Source of the DNA: Desulfobacula sp.
GTDB lineage: Bacteria; Desulfobacterota; Desulfobacteria; Desulfobacterales; Desulfobacteraceae
Length of the DNA: 13,147 nucleotides
Assembly: GCA_029940235.1 (NCBI GenBank)
Contig: JAOZRI010000035.1
Span: forward strand, 1-13,147
Direction: 5' to 3'
Shown here: one piece after another, positions 5,825 to 13,147 of the stretch
How the letters are laid out: each line of letters opens with the position of its first letter
Position numbering within the stretch: the first letter of the stretch is position 1
Translations under genes and position numbers: made by a program
Notes under the pieces: model-generated
Told to the model about the DNA's origin: nothing
The model's input: only the letters and a program-made list of their open reading frames with translations
The model's database searches: none

Positions 5825-8620
5825 ATGGATTATAAAAAAACACTGAATCTGCCTTCAACAAAATTTGCAATGAGGGCAAATCTGCCGCAAAAAGAACCCT
5901 TACAGCTCAAAGAGTGGGAAGAAAAGAAAATCTATGAGAAATTAAGGGAACAATCTAAAGACAACCCGAGTTTTATACTCCATGACGGCCCTCCCTATGC
6001 TAATGGTCATCTGCACATGGGACATGCCATCAATAAAATTTTAAAGGATATAATTGTAAGATCAAAGCAGATGACAGGGTTTAATGCCCCCTATATTCCC
6101 GGCTGGGACTGCCATGGACTTCCCATTGAACACAATGTTGATAAAAAACTTGGTAAAAAGAAAAGGGAAATGACAAGTGTCCAGGTCAGACAGGAGTGCC
6201 GCTCCTATGCTGCAAAATTTGTAAAGATTCAAAGTGATGAATTTAAGCGATTTGGTGTTGCAGGCGAGTGGGACAAACCTTATCTGACAATGAATTATCC
6301 ATATGAAGCAAGAATTGCAAAAGAGTGTGGAGAGTTTGCTTTGGCAGGTGATATGTTTTTGGGCAAAAAACCCATCTACTGGTGCTGCAATTGTCAGACT
6401 GCCCTTGCAGAAGCTGAAATTGAATATCATGACCACACTTCTCCGTCAATTTATGTTAAATTTCCTGTTAAAGATGACCTCTCTGATGTAATAGGAGAGG
6501 TTGATGATGATATCTTTGTTGTAATCTGGACTACAACTCCCTGGACCATACCTGCCAATCTTGGAATATGCCTTCACCCTGATTTTATTTATAATGCCGT
6601 AAAAACTGATAATCAGGGTGTTCTAATCCTTGCAAAGGATATGACCAAACAGGTTATGAAAGAATTTGGCATTGAAAATTACTCGGTTTTAAAGGAGTTT
6701 TCCTCCAAGGGACTTGAAAACAGAAAATGCAAACATCCGATCTATGACAGGGATTCGTTGATAATACTTGGTAATCATGTAACCCTTGAAGCAGGTACAG
6801 GCTGTGTCCATACAGCTCCTGGACACGGTGCCGATGATCATATTGTGGGTAAACAATATGGACTTGAACCATACTCTCCTGTGGGAAATAATGGCGTGTT
6901 TACAAAAGATGTAGAGCTTTTTGGCGGACAGTATATTTTTAAGGCAAATGCCAATATTAACGAAAAACTTGATGAGTTGAATCTTTTGCTTAAAAATGAA
7001 AACCTCTCCCACTCCTATCCCCACTGCTGGCGATGCAAAAAACCTGTAATTTTCAGGGCAACTCCCCAATGGTTTATCTCAATGGATAAACTTGAACTTC
7101 GCCAAAAAACACTTAAAGAGATTAATAATGTCCACTGGATTCCCTCCTGGGGTAAAGAGAGAATCTACTCCATGATAGAAAACAGGCCTGACTGGTGTCT
7201 TTCAAGGCAGCGCTCATGGGGAGTTCCTATCCCTGTTTTCCATTGCAAAGAGTGTTCAAAGGTTTATGTTACAAGAGAATCTGTGGATAAAATTCATGAA
7301 TTGTTTACAGAACACTCCTCTGATATCTGGTTTGAAAAAGATGCACAATTTTTAATGCCGGAAAATGCAGAGTGTGCAGAGTGTGGATCAACAGATTTTG
7401 ATAAAGACAATAATATCCTTGATGTGTGGTTTGATTCAGGAGTAAGCCATGCCGCAGTTCTTGAGGAGAGAGAAAACCTTTCAAGGCCTGCTGACATGTA
7501 TCTTGAAGGCAGTGACCAGCACCGAGGCTGGTTTCACTCCTCTTTGCTGACTGCTGTTGGCAGAACCGGAAAAGCGCCTTATAAAGCAGTTCTCACACAT
7601 GGTTTTGTTGTGGATGAAAAGGGTCATAAAATGTCCAAATCAGTGGGCAATGTTGTAGCACCGGAATCTATTATAAAACAGTATGGAGCTGATGTCTTAA
7701 GACTCTGGGTTGCATCTGCTGATTACACTGGAGATGTGTCAATTTCCAATAATATAATAAAGCAGCTGTCAGATGCATACCGCAGAATAAGAAATACCTG
7801 CAGGTTTATGCTGGGTAATTTCAGTGATTTTGATATTACAAAGGATATGCGCCCTGTTCAAGGGATGTCAGAGCTTGATAGATTTATCCTTCACAGACTT
7901 CATTACGTGGTTAAACGCTGTCTTGATTCCTATGACAAATATGAATTTCATACTATCTATCATACACTGCATAATTTTTGCACTGTTGACCTGTCAGCCT
8001 TTTATCTTGATATCATAAAAGACAGACTTTATACATCGCCTGCAGATGATCCATTGCGCCGTGATGCCCAGAGTGTAATGTATGTCATCCTGAACAGCAT
8101 TATAAAAATCATGGCTCCCATCCTGCCCTTTACAGCAGATGAAATTTATCAGCACATGCCCCAAGGCGAGGATAAAAAAGAGAGTATTCACCTTGAACCC
8201 ATGGTTGAGCTTGATGAGCAGTGGCAAAATGATGACCTTGCTGCAATCTGGGAAAACATAAGAGGCTTAAGAGCAGAAGTTACCAAAGCCCTTGAAGAGG
8301 CAAGAAAAGATAAATTGATAGGCCACCCTCTTGATGCCTCACTTGAAATAAAGTTGCCGGATACTGATTTAAAAGAGCAGGTTGCCAGTTTAACCCAGAA
8401 CCTTAATGATATTTTCATAGTATCCCAGGCGAAAATTGTGGATACAATTGATGATACAGCATATCAGGGACAGGAGATTGAAGGCCTTGCCATTCAAGTG
8501 AGTAAGGCAGCAGGTGAAAAGTGTGAAAGATGCTGGCGTTTTGATGAAACAATCGGCAATGACAATGCTCACCCCGCAGCATGTGAAAGATGTGTTCAAG
8601 CTTTAAACAAGATATTGTAA
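5825..8620 (+). CDS. ileS: Isoleucyl-tRNA synthetase
   Basis: This cytoplasmic class I synthetase charges tRNA-Ile. The start at 5825 gives 931 residues beginning [17 protein letters not shown], which lines up with the bacterial IleRS N-terminus (E. coli is about 938 residues), and GGGA (5813-5816) lies 8 nt upstream. A longer frame from 5792 adds 11 unrelated residues and has no ribosome binding site. Motifs: [12 protein letters not shown] with the HIGH signature at 64-67; the CP1 editing domain with [13 protein letters not shown] (235-247) and [15 protein letters not shown] (324-338); [15 protein letters not shown] (456-470); KMSKS (602-606); an anticodon-binding helical region; and a C-terminal zinc finger with Cys900, 903, 920 and 923. 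All catalytic and editing motifs are intact, so it should be functional. It leads the operon, and its stop codon is one base before the lspA start, echoing the common ileS-lspA pairing of proteobacteria. Confidence 0.98.
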   Translation: MDYKKTLNLPSTKFAMRANLPQKEPLQLKEWEEKKIYEKLREQSKDNPSFILHDGPPYANGHLHMGHAINKILKDIIVRSKQMTGFNAPYIPGWDCHGLPIEHNVDKKLGKKKREMTSVQVRQECRSYAAKFVKIQSDEFKRFGVAGEWDKPYLTMNYPYEARIAKECGEFALAGDMFLGKKPIYWCCNCQTALAEAEIEYHDHTSPSIYVKFPVKDDLSDVIGEVDDDIFVVIWTTTPWTIPANLGICLHPDFIYNAVKTDNQGVLILAKDMTKQVMKEFGIENYSVLKEFSSKGLENRKCKHPIYDRDSLIILGNHVTLEAGTGCVHTAPGHGADDHIVGKQYGLEPYSPVGNNGVFTKDVELFGGQYIFKANANINEKLDELNLLLKNENLSHSYPHCWRCKKPVIFRATPQWFISMDKLELRQKTLKEINNVHWIPSWGKERIYSMIENRPDWCLSRQRSWGVPIPVFHCKECSKVYVTRESVDKIHELFTEHSSDIWFEKDAQFLMPENAECAECGSTDFDKDNNILDVWFDSGVSHAAVLEERENLSRPADMYLEGSDQHRGWFHSSLLTAVGRTGKAPYKAVLTHGFVVDEKGHKMSKSVGNVVAPESIIKQYGADVLRLWVASADYTGDVSISNNIIKQLSDAYRRIRNTCRFMLGNFSDFDITKDMRPVQGMSELDRFILHRLHYVVKRCLDSYDKYEFHTIYHTLHNFCTVDLSAFYLDIIKDRLYTSPADDPLRRDAQSVMYVILNSIIKIMAPILPFTADEIYQHMPQGEDKKESIHLEPMVELDEQWQNDDLAAIWENIRGLRAEVTKALEEARKDKLIGHPLDASLEIKLPDTDLKEQVASLTQNLNDIFIVSQAKIVDTIDDTAYQGQEIEGLAIQVSKAAGEKCERCWRFDETIGNDNAHPAACERCVQALNKIL

Positions 8621-8621
8621 A

Positions 8622-9119
8622 TTGAATCAAAGGCAAAGAAATATCTGGACAAGACTGGCTCTCATCAGTGGCTCCATTGTCTTTTTTGACCAGATAAGCA
8701 AATATATTATCAAGATAAACCTTGGTTTGTATGATAATATAATTGTGATTGAAAAATTTTTTAATATCACCCATATATTGAATCCAGGCGGGGCTTTTGG
8801 TTTTTTTGCCACAAGTTCCCCTGAAATAAGAAAATTTATTTTTCTTTTTGTATCCTCTGTTGTTGCTCTGTTTATATTGTGGTTTTATAAAAAAAGTGCT
8901 GGCAACTATGTTTTTCTTTCCCATGGATTTGCCTTGATTTTTGGCGGAGCTGTAGGAAATCTCATTGACAGATTCAGGTATGGAAAAGTTGTGGATTTTC
9001 TCGATTTTTATATTGGGACCTATCACTGGCCTGCATTTAATATTGCTGACAGTGCCATAAGCATTGGCATGGGAATTTTAATTTATCATATTATATTTAA
9101 AAAAATCCCGGATTTTTAA
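8622..9119 (+). CDS. lspA: Lipoprotein signal peptidase (signal peptidase II)
   Basis: This inner-membrane aspartic protease removes the signal peptide from prolipoproteins after Lgt has added diacylglycerol. It is 165 residues (E. coli 164) with four TM helices. The family motifs are present: FDQISK (22-27), NPGGAFGFF (54-62), GNLIDR with catalytic Asp116, VVDFLD (123-128), and FNIADSAI with catalytic Asp143. The start is a TTG one base after the ileS stop; no later ATG or GTG would keep TM1 intact and no clear Shine-Dalgarno is seen, so translation is probably coupled to ileS. The TPR lipoprotein encoded at the left edge is an obvious kind of substrate. Confidence 0.97.
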   Translation: MNQRQRNIWTRLALISGSIVFFDQISKYIIKINLGLYDNIIVIEKFFNITHILNPGGAFGFFATSSPEIRKFIFLFVSSVVALFILWFYKKSAGNYVFLSHGFALIFGGAVGNLIDRFRYGKVVDFLDFYIGTYHWPAFNIADSAISIGMGILIYHIIFKKIPDF

Positions 9120-9186
9120 TTTAAAATCTGTTAAATATCCTGTAGCAAGTTAGATAGAGCATTAAACTTTTAAAATTGGCAAACTG

Positions 9187-9957
9187 ATGCATCCAATACT
9201 TATAAATATAGGCAGTTTTAACCTTTATACCTATGGGCTTTTTATGGCCCTTGGCTTTTTAACTGCCATGCGGGTTTCTAAAATGATTGCCCGGCCCCAC
9301 GACATATCTGCTGATACCATTACAGATATCTTTTTTGTTATTCTTGTCTCAGCCCTTGTGGGCGCAAGACTTTTATATGTTGTAATTAATTTTAAAGCAT
9401 ACCAGCATAATCTAATTGGGGTTTTTCAAATATGGAATGGAGGGCTTGTGTTTTTTGGTGGTTTCCTTGCCGCTGTTCTTGCCTGTGTCATATATTTTAA
9501 AAAAAAGAGTCTTGATATCTGGAAAACTGCTGATGTGCTCTCTCCTGGTATCGCCATTGGTCATGCCATTGGAAGAGTAGGGTGTCTGTTTGCAGGATGC
9601 TGCTACGGGAAAGTCTGTGATCTTCCCATTGCCATAAAATTTACAAACTCTGAGAGCCTTGCTCCTCTCAATGTTTATCTGCATCCAACTCAGATTTATT
9701 CAATGATTTCAAATCTTATACTGTTTTTTATCCTTTTATGGCTGCAGAGGCACAAAAAATTTCATGGTATGGTATTTTTAATTTATATCATGCTCTATTC
9801 ACTCTTCCGTTCCATTATTGAATTTTTTCGCGGTGATTTTCGAGGAGATTTTATTTTTGATTTCATCTCCATGTCCCAGGGGATTGGGTTTATGGTTTCT
9901 TTAATTGCTTTTATCCTTTTAATTAAACTCTCAAGATCCTTTTATGGCTCAAAATAA
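9187..9957 (+). CDS. lgt: Prolipoprotein diacylglyceryl transferase
   Basis: This inner-membrane enzyme transfers diacylglycerol from phosphatidylglycerol to the lipobox cysteine, the step before LspA. It is 256 residues with several TM helices. Motifs: YTYGLFMALGF (14-24), GGLVFFGGF (85-93), the signature GHAIGRVGCLFAGCCYG (125-141) with essential Arg130, HPTQIY (166-171), and FRSIIEFFRGD (207-217) with Arg215. The position of E. coli His103 is Phe here (GGLVFFGG versus GGMSFHGG); many non-enteric Lgt proteins have an aromatic residue there, so this need not mean loss of function. The Shine-Dalgarno is weak. It lies 67 nt after lspA and overlaps holA by 14 nt, so the genes are cotranscribed. 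Confidence 0.96.
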   Translation: MHPILINIGSFNLYTYGLFMALGFLTAMRVSKMIARPHDISADTITDIFFVILVSALVGARLLYVVINFKAYQHNLIGVFQIWNGGLVFFGGFLAAVLACVIYFKKKSLDIWKTADVLSPGIAIGHAIGRVGCLFAGCCYGKVCDLPIAIKFTNSESLAPLNVYLHPTQIYSMISNLILFFILLWLQRHKKFHGMVFLIYIMLYSLFRSIIEFFRGDFRGDFIFDFISMSQGIGFMVSLIAFILLIKLSRSFYGSK

Positions 9958-11206
9958 AATTATTAAATATAATAAATTAGAGCTATTCTTAAATTCAGCC
10001 AACAATGGAGACATCCCCAACCTTATTTTTATTCACGGGGAGCAATATCTGTTAAAACAGGCACAAAATTTAATATCCTCATTTCTACTTGGAAAAAATA
10101 GGGATAAATTTACATTGGAAACCCTTGAAGGCGGGTCTGTTACCATGGGTGAAATCATGGAACAGGTATCTACATTTTCATTTTTTTTATCAAGAAAGAT
10201 TGTATTGGTAAAAAATATCCCTCTGTTTCAAACCAGTGCCAAAGGTGGTGAAATAATTTTTTCACAATCTGAGCTTGATCATTTCATGGATTTTATTGAA
10301 AAAGGTATTCCTGAAAATCATTTTTTGATTCTTACAACAAACAGTGCAGATAAAAGAAAAAAAGTTTTTAAGGCAATAAGCAAGATAGCTTTAATCATAG
10401 ATTGCCAGGTTGCAACGGGTTCAAGAAAAGTTGATATTGATGAGCAAAGAGCAGTGTTTCAAGCTGTTGCCCAAAAGATTCTCTCAAAGGAAAATAAAAT
10501 TCTGGATCCTGCAGCTTTTATCTGTCTTGTGGATTTAACAGGCTTTGATCTTGAGCTTTTTTCCAGGAATCTGGAAAAACTCATTATTTATGCCGGGTCT
10601 AACCCAAATATTACAAAGACAGATGTTAATGCTGTAATAATCCGTGATAAAACAGACCCCATTTTTAATTTAACCAATGCCTTAATGGAAAAAAATGGAA
10701 AGAAAAGCATTTTTTATTTTAATTCTCTCTTAAATAAAGGTTTTCATCTCCTGCAGCTTTTAAAAGCACTTGAAAATCAAATAAGAAAGCTAATACTGGT
10801 TAAATCCTGCACCGGGGAAATCAGCCGCCATAAACCCGTTAACATTAAACAGATGAATTTTAATGCCTTTAAACTAAACACTCTTCCAAGAATTGTTGAA
10901 TATGACAAAATTACCAGGCAGAATTATCTTGAATCAGAACAATATTTTAAAAATCAGGATTCTAAAAAGAAATCAAAACAGAACGATCTTCTGCTTGCAC
11001 CAAATCCGAAAAATGCATACCCTGTTTTCATAATATTTCAAAAAGCCGAGAATTTTTCCGGGAGAGAATTAAGTCAGGCATTAATTTTTTTAAGTGATGT
11101 GGATTATAAAATGAAATCATCGTCTTTTGAGGCAAAAACAGCCCTTGAGAATTTTATCATTAATATTTGCAGTAAAAAAGGATTTACCTATGCTCAGAAA
11201 AACTAA
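9944..11206 (+). CDS. holA: DNA polymerase III delta subunit (clamp-loader), long variant
   Basis: HolA is the clamp-loader subunit that opens the beta sliding clamp. Visible family features: NLIFIHGEQYLLKQAQNLI (26-44), the delta opening motif; KIVLVKNIPLF (85-95) after an SxFxF-type segment; ENHFLILTTNSADKRKKVFKAI (124-145); the central DLELFSRNLEKLIIYAG (202-218) with the ITKTDVNAVI pattern; DPIFNLTNALMEKN (238-251); and the C-terminal LSDVDYKMKSSSFEAKTALENFI (383-405). As expected for delta there is no Walker A. At 420 residues it is longer than the usual 330-350; the extra length falls in a Lys/Asn-rich stretch (about 289-375). The start lies inside the last codons of lgt (14-nt overlap) and the 3' end overlaps pyk by 17 nt, which suggests translational coupling. 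Confidence 0.88.
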   Translation: MAQNKIIKYNKLELFLNSANNGDIPNLIFIHGEQYLLKQAQNLISSFLLGKNRDKFTLETLEGGSVTMGEIMEQVSTFSFFLSRKIVLVKNIPLFQTSAKGGEIIFSQSELDHFMDFIEKGIPENHFLILTTNSADKRKKVFKAISKIALIIDCQVATGSRKVDIDEQRAVFQAVAQKILSKENKILDPAAFICLVDLTGFDLELFSRNLEKLIIYAGSNPNITKTDVNAVIIRDKTDPIFNLTNALMEKNGKKSIFYFNSLLNKGFHLLQLLKALENQIRKLILVKSCTGEISRHKPVNIKQMNFNAFKLNTLPRIVEYDKITRQNYLESEQYFKNQDSKKKSKQNDLLLAPNPKNAYPVFIIFQKAENFSGRELSQALIFLSDVDYKMKSSSFEAKTALENFIINICSKKGFTYAQKN

Positions 11207-12620
11207 AATAGTGGCAACCATTTCCAATTTAAACTGCTCCCCAGCATTTATTCAAAGCCTTTATGATGAAGGCATGAACGTGGTCAGGCTCAACACTGCA
11301 CACATGACCCATGATGATGCCCTGCAGGTCATTGAAAACACAAGGCAGGTCTCTGAAAAAATAGGTATTCTGCTTGATACTAAAGGCCCTGAAATCAGAA
11401 CCTGTGATTGTGACAAGCCCTTGCAGGTTAAATATGGTGATATTATAAAGATAAAAGGTGCACCCGATGATATCTCAAAAGATGATGTTATCAGCGTGTC
11501 ATATGAACATATAGTTAGAGATATTCCTGTTGGCAGCGCCATATTGATTGATGACGGCTATATTGCCCTTGAAGTTATTGATAAAAACAGAGAGTATTTA
11601 AGCTGTAAAGTTGAAAATGATGGTGTGATCAATGCAAGAAAAAGCCTTAATATTCCTTCTGTCCATGTTACCCTGCCAGCTTTAAGCAAAAAGGATATCG
11701 GCTTTATAAAATTTGCAGCAGATAATAGTCTTGATTTTATTGCCCACTCCTTTGTAAGAAACAGGGATGATGTAATTGCAGTTCAAAAAATTCTTGATGA
11801 AAAAAAATCCCCCATCAAAATTATTGCTAAAATTGAAAATTCCCAGGGTGTTGATAATCTTGATTCAATACTTGAGCATGCATACGGAATCATGATTGCA
11901 AGGGGCGATCTTGCAGTTGAGATCCCCACTGAAAAAATTCCTTTGATTCAAAAACAGATGGTAAAAACATGTATTGAAAAAAGACGACCTGTGATTGTTG
12001 CAACCCAGATGCTGCACTCCATGATAAATTCTCCAAGACCTACAAGGGCAGAAGTCTCAGATGTTGCCAATGCCTGCCTTGATCATGCAGATGCCATAAT
12101 GCTTTCAGGAGAAACAGCCAGTGGCAAATACCCGAAAGAGGCTGTCAGGACAATGGCAAGCATTGCCAGGGAAGTTCAAATCAACACCAGCTCTTTTATT
12201 GATGTCCCCTATACTCTTGAGGATAAAATAACAGCCTATCTTGCCAAGGCTGCTGTTAAAGCCTCATTAAGACTGAATACAAAGGCCATTGTGGCTGATT
12301 CCATGACAGGCAACTCCATCCTTGCCCTTTCAGCCTACAGAGGGGATAACCCGATCTATGCCCAGGTCTACGATAAAAATGTCATGCGCCAGCTCTCTTT
12401 GTCCTTTGGAGTTTTTCCTGATTTTATTCAATTGGATTCTGACAGCACCCACGCCTTAAGAAATTCAGTCTGTACACTGTTAAATAAAAAACAGGTTAAA
12501 GACGACACCCTGATCATAGTTCTTGGCGGCAGTTTTGGCATCAAACAGGGAGCATCCTATATTGAAGTCTCCACAGCCTTGAATTTTAAAACTAAATGTA
12601 TGGCAGATCCAAAACATTAG
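11190..12620 (+). CDS. pyk: Pyruvate kinase
   Basis: This is the last glycolytic enzyme: phosphoenolpyruvate + ADP to pyruvate + ATP. The start at 11190 gives 476 residues beginning MLRKTKIVATIS, the normal pyruvate kinase N-terminus, with AAGGA (11178-11182) 7 nt upstream; the upstream ATG at 11127 would add 21 unrelated residues within holA. Motifs: GMNVVRLNTAH (28-38), LLDTKGPEIRT (61-71), the B domain (about 72-155), IIAKIENSQGV (211-221) with Lys214 and Glu216, MIARGDLAVEIP (235-246) with Asp240, ATQMLHSM (271-278) with Thr272, and AIMLSGETASGKYP (302-315). Glu in KGPE is typical of K+-dependent forms, yet the usual K+/phosphate ligand Ser in RLNxSH is Ala37 (RLNTAH). It overlaps holA by 17 nt and closes the operon. 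A C-terminal domain (about 345-476) is complete. Confidence 0.96.
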   Translation: MLRKTKIVATISNLNCSPAFIQSLYDEGMNVVRLNTAHMTHDDALQVIENTRQVSEKIGILLDTKGPEIRTCDCDKPLQVKYGDIIKIKGAPDDISKDDVISVSYEHIVRDIPVGSAILIDDGYIALEVIDKNREYLSCKVENDGVINARKSLNIPSVHVTLPALSKKDIGFIKFAADNSLDFIAHSFVRNRDDVIAVQKILDEKKSPIKIIAKIENSQGVDNLDSILEHAYGIMIARGDLAVEIPTEKIPLIQKQMVKTCIEKRRPVIVATQMLHSMINSPRPTRAEVSDVANACLDHADAIMLSGETASGKYPKEAVRTMASIAREVQINTSSFIDVPYTLEDKITAYLAKAAVKASLRLNTKAIVADSMTGNSILALSAYRGDNPIYAQVYDKNVMRQLSLSFGVFPDFIQLDSDSTHALRNSVCTLLNKKQVKDDTLIIVLGGSFGIKQGASYIEVSTALNFKTKCMADPKH

Positions 12621-12654
12621 GCAGCAGCAACATAAAATAATTTATTTTCCAAAC

Positions 12655-12673
12655 ATCTGTTAATAGATTTTTT
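12655..12673 (+). terminator. Weak candidate terminator of the ileS-pyk operon
   Basis: ATCT-GTTAAT-AGAT is followed at once by a run of six T. The stem is only 4 bp and AT-rich, so this is a poor intrinsic terminator; it is listed because it is the only hairpin/T-run near the pyk stop codon. Rho-dependent ending is equally possible. Confidence 0.25.
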
Positions 12674-12683
12674 GGAGTAATCC

Positions 12684-12745
12684 AACTATGTAATTTTTTT
12701 CATACAATTAGGAAAAAAAGTTCCAAAAACTATGTAATTTTTTTC
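12684..12745. repeat. Pair of identical 18-bp direct repeats
   Basis: AACTATGTAATTTTTTTC occurs exactly at 12684-12701 and 12728-12745, a 44-bp period, close to four helical turns. The match extends leftwards as TCCAA allowing a 3-nt gap. GGAA-N6-TTCC lies between the copies. They lie about 210-270 bp upstream of the predicted sigma-54 start site, a plausible distance for enhancer-binding-protein sites, although such AT-rich repeats could also be replication slippage or nucleoid-protein sites. Confidence 0.7.
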
Positions 12746-12929
12746 TTAATCAATGAAAAAGAGATTTTTTGTGTTTAGCTGGCATGCTGATTTTAAAAAA
12801 AAAACTGATGAAAATATATTTCTACCCTTGACTAATACCCCTGTTATTTATAGTGTTATCATACTTTTAAAATTATTAAATATCTTTATTAAATAAAAAT
12901 CAGCACCTTTTTTATAATTATTTGGATTG

Positions 12930-12945
12930 CGGCATGTATGTTGCA
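12930..12945 (+). promoter_or_regulatory. Sigma-54 (RpoN) -24/-12 promoter
   Basis: CGGCAT-GTATG-TTGCA matches the consensus TGGCAC-N5-TTGCA, with the invariant GG (12931-12932) and GC (12943-12944) separated by exactly 10 bp. The predicted start is near 12956, leaving a leader of about 127 nt before the ATG at 13083. Sigma-54 promoters need an activator bound upstream; the direct repeats at 12684-12745 are candidates. Use of sigma-54 with PrsK/PrsR is known for PEP-CTERM/exosortase loci. Confidence 0.7.
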
Positions 12946-13082
12946 ACAATAGATAGTAATTTAACTGTAATTTTGAATGTTTATTGTTAATAAATAGGGA
13001 TTCTGCCATCTATTAATAGCAGTTTTCCTTAATTCAAAATTAAAAACTAACAATTAATAATTAACTAAAATAGGAGATGCTT

Positions 13083-13147
13083 ATGGTTAAGAGATTAACA
13101 AAATGTATGTTAGGCGCACTTGCCCTGGTGTTTCTGGTGTCTTTTTC
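13083..13147 (+). CDS. Start of a secreted or membrane protein (partial, right edge)
   Basis: Only 21 codons are visible: MVKRLTKCMLGALALVFLVSF. The positively charged start followed by a hydrophobic core is a signal peptide or first TM. AGGAG (13072-13076) lies 6 nt before the ATG, so the start is well supported. It is preceded by the sigma-54 promoter. In PEP-CTERM/exopolysaccharide loci such genes encode polysaccharide-export or PEP-CTERM-tagged proteins, but nothing visible here decides the identity. Confidence 0.7.
   Translation, partial: MVKRLTKCMLGALALVFLVSF

Larger units (their letters stand above)
12621..13082. other. Long AT-rich regulatory spacer
   Basis: This 462-bp stretch has no supported gene. 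It holds a weak hairpin/T-tract after pyk (12655-12673), an inverted repeat TTGGA-GTAA-TCCAA (12672-12685), two 18-bp direct repeats (12684-12701 and 12728-12745) around GGAA-N6-TTCC (12711-12724), a sigma-54 promoter (12930-12945), and in the predicted leader a TTTATT-GTT-AATAAA hairpin (12980-12994). The organisation looks like an enhancer-plus-promoter region for the gene at 13083. Confidence 0.7.

Noticed and set aside
8415..9026. 203-codon open frame on the minus strand across the ileS/lspA junction
   Set aside because: It lies antisense to two certain genes with intact family motifs, has low-complexity composition and no recognisable domain.
11127..11189. Upstream ATG at 11127 as the pyk start
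   Set aside because: The extra 21 residues lie in holA coding sequence and do not resemble pyruvate kinase; the ATG at 11190 has AAGGA at good spacing.

Overview
The window is AT-rich bacterial chromosome and carries no phage, IS or plasmid genes. The gene content (TPR lipoprotein, ExeA-like ATPase of the kind found at exosortase/PEP-CTERM loci, a -24/-12 promoter, ileS-lspA-lgt) and the protein style suggest a Gram-negative, probably a Desulfobacterota/Desulfobacteraceae-like (deltaproteobacterial) organism. That assignment is inference from family resemblance; there is no rRNA or other taxonomic marker here.

Layout. (1) 1-2245, minus strand: a very long TPR-repeat lipoprotein, resembling PrsT of PEP-CTERM/exosortase systems, which runs off the left edge. 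(2) 2246-2470: a divergent intergenic region with nested inverted repeats, a possible 30-residue small ORF on the minus strand, and a small hairpin around the lipoprotein's ribosome binding site. (3) 2471-5465, plus strand: a two-gene envelope operon. The first gene encodes an unrecognised two-TM, coiled-coil membrane protein whose C-terminus looks like a RelE/ParE/HigB fold. The second encodes an ExeA-like AAA ATPase fused through one TM and a long Q/S-rich linker to an OmpA-type peptidoglycan-binding domain. (4) 5466-5824: a gap with a GC hairpin, a strong hairpin/T-tract terminator and a probable sigma-70-type promoter. (5) 5825-12620, plus strand: a tight housekeeping operon ileS-lspA-lgt-holA-pyk, whose genes mostly abut or overlap. 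(6) 12621-13082: a long AT-rich gap with an 18-bp direct repeat and a well-spaced sigma-54 promoter. (7) 13083 to the right edge: the first 21 codons of a gene with a signal-peptide-like N-terminus.

How it may fit together. The genes on both flanks of the housekeeping operon look like cell-envelope / exopolysaccharide-export components. PrsT-like TPR lipoproteins and ExeA-like ATPases are known companions of XrtA (EpsH) exosortase loci, and those loci are known to use sigma-54 with PrsK/PrsR. lspA and lgt, which mature lipoproteins such as the TPR protein, lie between the two flanks. No exosortase, glycosyltransferase or PEP-CTERM protein is visible within the window, so membership of such a system is inferred. 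The least conventional parts are the RelE-like membrane protein, the AAA-TM-OmpA fusion, the structured leader at 2246-2407 and the sigma-54/direct-repeat region at 12684-12956.
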